35,210 nucleotides of DNA from a virus. Every line of letters starts with the position of its first letter. The stretch's first letter is position 1. The stretch covers positions 1-35,210 of IMG/VR virus record IMGVR_UViG_3300032316_000671. The stretch is one strand, 5' to 3'. Below the pieces are notes generated by a model. It was given only the letters and a program-made list of their open reading frames with translations, made no database searches and was not told the origin of the DNA. The position numbers were made by a program, and so were the translations under genes. Of the stretch, positions 30,070 through 35,210 are shown in pieces.

Positions 30070-30509
30070 ACCTCTCCAGCCGGCTCCTTGTGAATCTGCA
30101 TGTCTACGGCCACCCCGCTCCGCAGGGATCGAAGAGGCACGTCGGTGGCGGGCGCATGATCGAGTCCAGCAAGTATGTGGGCCCCTGGCGTGAGGCCATC
30201 GTGAGCGAAGCGCAGCGGGCTGGAGCGCTCGGTCTTCAACTGGACCAGCCCGTGGATGTCCACCTCTGGTTTTACCTGCCGCGCCCTAAGGGACACCTCG
30301 GAGCCGACGGCCTGCCGAAAGCATCCGCGCCGAAGTACCCCACGACGACCCCGGACCTCGACAAGCTGATTCGATCATCTCTCGATGCCCTGACACAGGC
30401 ATCCATCGTTGTCGACGACTCCCGCATCGTCACGATTGCGGCCTTCAAACTCTACGCCGACCGCGACAACCTTCCCGGTGCCCGGATCCAGATCTGGGAA
30501 GCAAGATGA
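30066..30509 (+). CDS. RusA-type Holliday junction resolvase
   Basis: A 147-residue nuclease. PDLDKLIRSSLDALT (96-110) with Asp97, Asp99 and Lys100, and VVDDSRI (115-121) with Asp117/118, are the acidic metal site of RusA. It cuts four-way junctions made during recombination or replication before packaging. It overlaps the Lsr2-like gene (ATGA). Confidence 0.9.
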   Translation: MNLSSRLLVNLHVYGHPAPQGSKRHVGGGRMIESSKYVGPWREAIVSEAQRAGALGLQLDQPVDVHLWFYLPRPKGHLGADGLPKASAPKYPTTTPDLDKLIRSSLDALTQASIVVDDSRIVTIAAFKLYADRDNLPGARIQIWEAR

Positions 30510-31048
30510 CGAGGACCAATGTCGGCGCCTGGATCATCCTCGCCGCGGGACTCATCGCCGGATTCAGCCTGGCCTACTGCGACCCACCCGTCGCCGTCGC
30601 CATGACTCCTGCAACCTCGAGCGCATCCACCGTCAAGGCCGTCAAGGCTAAGCCCTGCAAGGACCCCATCGTCCGAGTCATCCGTGACGCGGGCTGGAAG
30701 GGCAAGGCAGCGCGCGTCGCCTATGCCGTCGCGTGGCGGGAGAGCAACCACCAGCCGGGCGAAGCGACCCCGCCGGACCTCGGCCTATTCCAGATCAACC
30801 TCGTCTGGTCCGGCACGAAGTACTGGCCGGCGAACCCCCTCGATGCACGCTCCAACGCGAAGGCCGCGTACCGGATCTGGAAGGACCACTCCTGGCGGCC
30901 GTGGGCGCTGAACGCCTCCGGCACGGGCGTGGACATGCGCGACTACTCCTGGTCTGCCTGGCAGATCCAGCACTGGGTCTGGCGGCCGTATGTCGCCGGC
31001 CTACACCGTTTCGACAACCTCCCGCGCGCCTGCAGGGAGGGCGCATGA
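30506..31048 (+). CDS. Exported lysozyme/transglycosylase-like protein
   Basis: A 180-residue protein. Residues 8-24 are a signal or membrane anchor; LAYC (22-25) looks like an imperfect lipobox. The catalytic region has AWRESN (76-81, Glu79) and GLFQIN (93-98), the core of SLT/goose-lysozyme-like enzymes. Unlike the endolysin it carries its own export signal and lies among replication genes. It may act in early wall changes, superinfection control or lysis; undecided. Confidence 0.8.
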   Translation: MTRTNVGAWIILAAGLIAGFSLAYCDPPVAVAMTPATSSASTVKAVKAKPCKDPIVRVIRDAGWKGKAARVAYAVAWRESNHQPGEATPPDLGLFQINLVWSGTKYWPANPLDARSNAKAAYRIWKDHSWRPWALNASGTGVDMRDYSWSAWQIQHWVWRPYVAGLHRFDNLPRACREGA

Positions 31049-32364
31049 CATACGCGGAATTCCTAGCTCGGAAGCAAAGCCATTCCACCGACTATGGACG
31101 CCCTATAGACGTGTCCGAAGTCCATCCCTTACTCCACGAGTGGCAGCGCGAGATCGTCCGATGGGCGGTATCGAACGGGCGAGCGGCAATCTGGGCAGAC
31201 ACCGGTCTCGGAAAGACCCTCATGCAGATTGAGTGGGCGCGACTATCGGGCCAGACATCCCTCATCGTCGCCCCCCTTGCAGTGTGCACGCAGACTGTGC
31301 GCGAAGGGCAGCGCGTCAACATCACGGCGCGCTACGTGCGCTCGCCCGATGAGATCACCAGCCCCGGCATCTACGTCACCAACTACGAGATGGTCACACG
31401 ATTCCCCGCCGACCTGTTCGACGCCGTGGTCCTAGACGAGGCCAGCATCCTGAAGCAGTCCGACGGAAAAACTCGATCAGTCCTGATCGCGCACTTCGCC
31501 GACGTGCCCCGGCGGCTCGCGTGCACTGCCACTCCGGCGCCCAATGACATCGAGGAACTGACTAATCAGGCTGAATTCCTGGGCAGGTCGACGCGCGTCA
31601 ACATGCTCGCGGCCTACTTCGTGCACGACTCGGACACCGGCTGGAGGCTCAAGGGCCACGCCCACGGGCCGATGTTCAAGTGGATGACCTCGTGGGCCGT
31701 AGCACTGAGGCGCCCGAGCGATATTGGGTACGACGATGACGGCTACATCCTGCCCGGACTGGAGATCATCCCTCACTTGCTAGACGTCGACCTAGTCCCG
31801 GACGATCAGCTCTTCGCCACTGACCTAGGCGGAGTCGGGGGCAGGGCAAAGGTCCGCAAGCAGACACTAGAAGCCCGCTGCCGAAAGGCGGCAGACCTGG
31901 TTGCGGCTGAGCCAGGCGAGCCTTGGCTCCTATGGTGCGGACTCAATGACGAGGCAGACATGCTCGCCCGACTTATCCCCGACGCCGTCAATGTGCACGG
32001 AGGATGGTCACCTGAGGACAAAGCCGACGCCATGCTTGGCTTCGCCGACGGGCGTATCCGCGTCCTCATCACTAAGCCATCCATTGCCGCATTCGGACTC
32101 AACTGGCAGCACTGTGCCCGCATGGCGTTCGTTGGATTGTCGGATTCCTATGAGGCCTACTACCAGGCGATTCGGCGGTGCTACCGATACGGCCAGGCGC
32201 GCATCGTTCAAGCGCACGTAATCCTTTCCGACCTGGAGTCGCAGATCGCCGTCAACATTTCCCGCAAAGAGCGCGAGTCATCGAACATCACCGAAGGGCT
32301 AGTGCGCGAGATGCGCGCAGCCGGGGAACTCACAAGAGAAAAGGTTAGAGCACATGAGCATTGA
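31045..32364 (+). CDS. Superfamily 2 helicase (SNF2/DEAD-like)
   Basis: A 439-residue helicase starting at ATG 31045 with a good ribosome site (GGGAGG). Walker A ADTGLGKT (51-58), DEAS (131-134), TATP (161-164), and in the second domain GLNW (about 350) and YYQAIRRCYRYGQ (motif VI, about 373-385). It should translocate on DNA using ATP. Helicases of this type often stand next to a phage DNA methyltransferase, as here (11-base overlap). Confidence 0.92.
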   Translation: MTYAEFLARKQSHSTDYGRPIDVSEVHPLLHEWQREIVRWAVSNGRAAIWADTGLGKTLMQIEWARLSGQTSLIVAPLAVCTQTVREGQRVNITARYVRSPDEITSPGIYVTNYEMVTRFPADLFDAVVLDEASILKQSDGKTRSVLIAHFADVPRRLACTATPAPNDIEELTNQAEFLGRSTRVNMLAAYFVHDSDTGWRLKGHAHGPMFKWMTSWAVALRRPSDIGYDDDGYILPGLEIIPHLLDVDLVPDDQLFATDLGGVGGRAKVRKQTLEARCRKAADLVAAEPGEPWLLWCGLNDEADMLARLIPDAVNVHGGWSPEDKADAMLGFADGRIRVLITKPSIAAFGLNWQHCARMAFVGLSDSYEAYYQAIRRCYRYGQARIVQAHVILSDLESQIAVNISRKERESSNITEGLVREMRAAGELTREKVRAHEH

Positions 32365-33295
32365 AGACATCTATGCCACCGATGAGGCCCACGGCGAGAC
32401 GTGGGAACTGTGGATGGGCGATTCCTGCGAGCGCATGGTTGAGATAGCGGACGAGAGCGTGGCACTGTCCGTCTACTCCCCGCCGTTCGCGTCACTGTTC
32501 ACCTACTCCCCCAGCCCGAGGGACCTTGGCAACTCAGCCAGCCGCGGCGAGTTCTTTGAGCACTACGGCTACATCATCCGAGAGAACCTGCGGATCACTA
32601 TGCCAGGGCGGATCTGCGCCGTCCACGTGCAGCAACTTACTACGACCATGGCGACGAATGGCGTCATCGGAATGACCGACTTCCGCGGCGACGTCATCCG
32701 GGCCTATCTCGACGCCGGCTGGATCTTCCACGGGGAGGTCACCGTCGATAAGGATCCCCAGGCCCAGGCGATCCGCACGAAGGCCCAGGCGCTGATGTTC
32801 GTCACCAAGAATCGTGACTCGTCCATGACCCGCCCCGCCTTGGCCGACTACCTCCTGCTCTTCCGCAAGCCGGGCGACAACGCCGTGCCCATCAAGAATG
32901 ACGTGAGCAATGAGGAATGGATCGAATGGGCGAGGCCTGTATGGCTTGACATCCGAGAGACGAATACGCTCAATGCCCGCGTGGCTCGCGACAGCGCCGA
33001 CGAGCGCCACATCTGCCCGCTTCAGCTTGACTTCATTGAGCGGGTAGTCCGACTTTGGAGCAACCCCGGCGAGCTGGTCTTCACGCCGTTCGCCGGCATC
33101 GGGTCTGAGGTGCACACGGCCGTGAGGCTCGGTCGCCGCGGACTAGGCATCGAATTGAAGCCGTCCTACTGGCGCACGGCGGTATCGAACCTGCGCGACC
33201 TCGACCTGGAGATGAGCGTCCCGAGCCTGTTCGATGCCGAGCAGGCAGTGGTCGACGCCGAAGAGGCCCCCAAGGTGGAGCAGGTGGCGTCATGA
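32354..33295 (+). CDS. DNA methyltransferase (N4-cytosine/N6-adenine type)
   Basis: A 313-residue enzyme. The catalytic motif SPPF (42-45) is near the N-terminus and the SAM-binding FTPFAGIGSE is near residue 245, the beta-class order. SPP(F/Y) is more usual for N4-cytosine enzymes, but some N6-adenine ones have it. RRGLGIELKPSYW follows. No matching restriction gene is present, so it probably protects phage DNA or regulates. It overlaps the helicase. Confidence 0.9.
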   Translation: MSIEDIYATDEAHGETWELWMGDSCERMVEIADESVALSVYSPPFASLFTYSPSPRDLGNSASRGEFFEHYGYIIRENLRITMPGRICAVHVQQLTTTMATNGVIGMTDFRGDVIRAYLDAGWIFHGEVTVDKDPQAQAIRTKAQALMFVTKNRDSSMTRPALADYLLLFRKPGDNAVPIKNDVSNEEWIEWARPVWLDIRETNTLNARVARDSADERHICPLQLDFIERVVRLWSNPGELVFTPFAGIGSEVHTAVRLGRRGLGIELKPSYWRTAVSNLRDLDLEMSVPSLFDAEQAVVDAEEAPKVEQVAS

Positions 33296-33666
33296 CGCGC
33301 GACGAGATTGAGGCATTATTCGAGGGCCTGAACCCTGGCGACGAGATCGAGTTGACTTTCTGCCGCCACGTACATGCGGCCAGCCGTACTTGCCTCAGTA
33401 CCAAAGAGCCCGGTGGGGGATTCCGTGACTGGTGGCCCGGAGAGCTCGACAAGTGGGAGGGCGCAATTCGCGTCACCTCACGTGCACTTCTGCCTGAGCC
33501 ACCTAAGGGCAGCGTGGTCCTTGACCGCAGCGGCAACGCCTACCAGCGGGGCCAGTACACGTGGGAGGCCGCAACGACGTACAGGTGCGTCTCCTGGGAG
33601 TCACTCAACACCTTCTACGGCCCCGTGCGCGTCGTCTACACCCCCGGGGAGGAGTCATGCCGGTGA
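33292..33666 (+). CDS. Hypothetical protein
   Basis: A 124-residue protein with two Cys/His groups (FCRHVH near 23-28, Cys34 and Cys97) and several Trp/Tyr. Mostly beta in look. Not recognised. ATGA overlap with the methyltransferase; the next gene starts inside its end. Confidence 0.6.
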   Translation: MTRDEIEALFEGLNPGDEIELTFCRHVHAASRTCLSTKEPGGGFRDWWPGELDKWEGAIRVTSRALLPEPPKGSVVLDRSGNAYQRGQYTWEAATTYRCVSWESLNTFYGPVRVVYTPGEESCR

Positions 33667-33914
33667 CGAGGCCTCATGAATACTCGGGGCTGGACTACTC
33701 CGGCACGGGTGAACCATGGGCTGTGATTACACCCGTCAACATCTGGGGCCTTTGGCGCGTCACTCATGGCGTCGGCGGGCTAACAATGGGCTGCAAGCGC
33801 GCCTGGGGCGAGAATCGAGCCCGCCGTAAGGCTTTCCGCTGGTTTGAGCATGTCAAGGCCGAGAATGAACGCCAGGCACGCGCATACACCCTGACCCCTG
33901 GCGAGGCGTCGTGA
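33657..33914 (+). CDS. Hypothetical basic protein
   Basis: An 85-residue protein starting at ATG 33657 after GGGGAGGAG. It has a beta N-terminal part rich in Trp/Gly (PWAVITPVNIWGLWRVTHG) and a basic helical end (RARRKAFRWFEHVKAENERQ). Upstream in-frame bases lie within the previous gene and are not used. Function unknown. Confidence 0.62.
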   Translation: MPVTRPHEYSGLDYSGTGEPWAVITPVNIWGLWRVTHGVGGLTMGCKRAWGENRARRKAFRWFEHVKAENERQARAYTLTPGEAS

Positions 33915-34267
33915 CCCACTACGCGATCTCAGACGACCTAGAAACGGTCCGCTTTGAGTGTGATGCAACGCCAGACGCTCTGTGCCGGTGGGCATGCGAC
34001 TGCGAGACCTGGTCCGTGAAGCGTGACGCCTTCGGTGTTCCGTGGCATGTGCAGCCAGACAACAGCAAGCGAAGCGGTACGAGATGGCTGCACCAGATGA
34101 AGCCCATCGAGTGCATGATCCTGCCGTGGCTAGATGGCCAACTGTGCGGACCAGTAACGGCCGGCGACCTTGAGGAGTACCGCTACGGGCGGCACGAGAT
34201 CGACCTTGAGTGGCTGTCGCCGGAAGAGGGCTGGGATTGGTACTACGCCCTTGGAGGGCCGTCGTGA
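33911..34267 (+). CDS. Hypothetical Cys/Trp-rich protein
   Basis: A 118-residue protein with the Cys-rich stretch CRWACDCETW (about 25-34) and many Trp and acidic residues (LEWLSPEEGWDWYYALG). GTG start at 33911. Similar short acidic proteins are frequent in actinophage early regions; no function is assigned. Confidence 0.62.
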   Translation: MTHYAISDDLETVRFECDATPDALCRWACDCETWSVKRDAFGVPWHVQPDNSKRSGTRWLHQMKPIECMILPWLDGQLCGPVTAGDLEEYRYGRHEIDLEWLSPEEGWDWYYALGGPS

Positions 34268-34431
34268 GCGCACATCCGGTCATCGAGTGCCCCGAGTGCC
34301 AGGCGCAGATCGATGTGCCCGTCAACCTCACGGTCACCACCGATAAGGACTCCGGGGCTCAGTTCATCGATGCCGATCCCGACCTCACCGACGTATGGGC
34401 CCACGCCTGGACACACGAGGAGAAGCCATGA
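34264..34431 (+). CDS. Small zinc-ribbon-like protein
   Basis: A 55-residue protein with CPEC (about 9-12) and a later His pair (HAWTH), one possible zinc site, and an acidic middle. GTG start overlaps the previous stop. Function unknown. Confidence 0.6.
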   Translation: MSAHPVIECPECQAQIDVPVNLTVTTDKDSGAQFIDADPDLTDVWAHAWTHEEKP

Positions 34432-34529
34432 CCGGCTGGGCTGAAGCCGTCCTCATCGTCCTCGCGATCCTTGCCACCGCATGGATCGTCGGGGCCGTCT
34501 TCGCAGCATCGGAAAGGAAGCACCGATGA
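34428..34529 (+). CDS. Tiny single-span membrane protein (33 residues)
   Basis: MTGWAEAVLIVLAILATAWI followed by VGAVFAASERKHR: one membrane helix with a basic end. Both ends overlap neighbours (ATGA). Too short for a family call. Confidence 0.6.
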   Translation: MTGWAEAVLIVLAILATAWIVGAVFAASERKHR

Positions 34530-34792
34530 ATCCCGACCCGTACAAGCCCGTGAAGTGCCCTGACTGCTCCACGTGGTGGCGCGGCTACGAGCACCGCTGC
34601 GGAGCGCGCGAAGACTCACGATGGGTCATCCACGTCAACCGTCCGCCGGAAGGCGTGCACCAGCCACGCATACAGGTCTATGCAGGCGGTGGAGGTTCCC
34701 TTTCGGTCACCACACCGCCGGGCACGTTCCTGGTCAACGGCAGCGGTGACGAGGAGCCGCCGGATCCTCAGCGGGCAGGAGCGCTCGTATGA
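34526..34792 (+). CDS. Small Cys-rich hypothetical protein
   Basis: An 88-residue protein with CPDC (about 11-14) and HRC (about 23-25), which may bind zinc, followed by a Gly/Pro-rich beta tail. Good ribosome site (GGAAAGGAAG). Overlaps on both sides. Function unknown. Confidence 0.6.
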   Translation: MNPDPYKPVKCPDCSTWWRGYEHRCGAREDSRWVIHVNRPPEGVHQPRIQVYAGGGGSLSVTTPPGTFLVNGSGDEEPPDPQRAGALV

Positions 34793-34890
34793 GCCGCCGC
34801 GCACCCTTGCGGGTGCGGATCGCCATCGTCGTGCTCGATGTCGTCACCTGGCCCCTGTGGTGGCTCCTGGACCGAGGAGTGAAGCGATGA
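34789..34890 (+). CDS. Tiny membrane-associated protein (33 residues)
   Basis: A basic N-terminus (MSRRAPLRVR) and one hydrophobic segment (IAIVVLDVVTWPLWWLL). ATGA overlaps at both ends (34789 and 34887). Function unknown. Confidence 0.58.
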   Translation: MSRRAPLRVRIAIVVLDVVTWPLWWLLDRGVKR

Positions 34891-35210
34891 CCCATGACCC
34901 CATGTGCCAAGTCGAAACGCCGATCTGGATCGACGTTTACGGCGACGGGACCTGGTCGTGCTCCCAATGCGTATTCATCGCGAGCGTCAGGGCCGACCAG
35001 GACAGGCGCGGACAGGAGTACTCCCGTGGCTGGCGCGAAGGCTACGGCGAAGGACGCCAGGACGCCGCCATGGACGTGAAAGACGAGCTCAGGCACGGCC
35101 CCAACCCGCACATCATGCTCGCCTGCATGCCGCCGATGCCGGCCTGCACAGGCTGCGCTCGAGGCTGGCCCCACCCCGTCGATCCCGTCGCCAGGGCTGC
35201 CGGAAAGCCC
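34887..35210 (+). CDS. 5' part of the Cys-rich protein that continues at base 1
   Basis: Starts at ATG 34887 (ATGA with the previous gene) and stays open to the window end. It has WSCSQC (a Cys pair, about 23-28) and a charged helix (RGQEYSRGWREGYGEGRQDA). At 35088 the sequence repeats base 1 in the same frame, so the whole gene has 124 codons plus stop. Probably a zinc-binding early protein. Confidence 0.75.
   Translation, partial: MTHDPMCQVETPIWIDVYGDGTWSCSQCVFIASVRADQDRRGQEYSRGWREGYGEGRQDAAMDVKDELRHGPNPHIMLACMPPMPACTGCARGWPHPVDPVARAAGKP
35088..35210 (+). repeat. Terminal direct repeat, copy 2 (identical to 1-123)
   Basis: Repeats the first 123 bases exactly; see the entry at 1-123. The codon at 35088 (CTC) is in frame with the gene starting at 34887. 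Confidence 0.93.

Overview
This window is the complete genome of a temperate siphovirus of a high-GC actinobacterium, given as a linearised circle. The first 123 bases equal the last 123 (1-123 = 35088-35210), and one reading frame runs across the join (34887-35210 continuing into 1-174). The unique genome is therefore about 35,087 bp. GC-rich codons, frequent GTG starts, ATGA/GTGA overlaps and relatives among actinophage families point to Actinomycetota; the genus cannot be told from the sequence alone.

Layout. Early/replication genes at 34887-1496 join, across the circle, with those from 26082. The late region starts at about 1500, with a candidate promoter, then HNH endonuclease, terminases, portal, protease and capsid (1605-7554). 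Next come connector and tail genes, including a tail-assembly chaperone with a CCCTTTG -1 frameshift, a tape measure and baseplate-like proteins (7640-14705). Two tail fibres follow: one with a self-cleaving S74 chaperone domain (14698-16356) and one collagen-like (16356-18062).

Region 18072-21332 is a complete diversity-generating retroelement (DGR). It has a C-type-lectin-like target protein with a 3' variable repeat (VR), an accessory protein (Avd), a template repeat (TR) and a DGR-type reverse transcriptase. VR and TR align without gaps over 126 bases. All 18 differences fall on template adenines, and the 95 non-adenine positions are identical. A 7-bp GC-rich hairpin sits at the end of the target gene. 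The avd-TR-RT block lies between two related small genes. The DGR should diversify the receptor-binding tip of the tail.

A terminator (21352-21375) separates the DGR from the lysis genes (two membrane proteins and an M15-type endolysin, 21392-22462). Metallophosphoesterase and nucleotide-metabolism genes follow (22459-24735). A two-way terminator then faces a leftward repressor-integrase pair (24817-25991). The probable attP is a copy of a tRNA 3' half lying inside the 3' end of the repressor gene. The viral repressor ends in an ssrA-like Leu-Ala-Ala that integration would remove. This matches the integration-dependent immunity switch of mycobacteriophage BPs and relatives. Opposite the repressor, the rightward early operon begins with a small HTH protein. 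It continues with a YqaJ-type exonuclease, a RecT-like annealase, SSB, an Lsr2-type DNA-binding domain, a RusA resolvase, an exported lysozyme-like protein, a helicase, a DNA methyltransferase and many small zinc-binding or membrane proteins.
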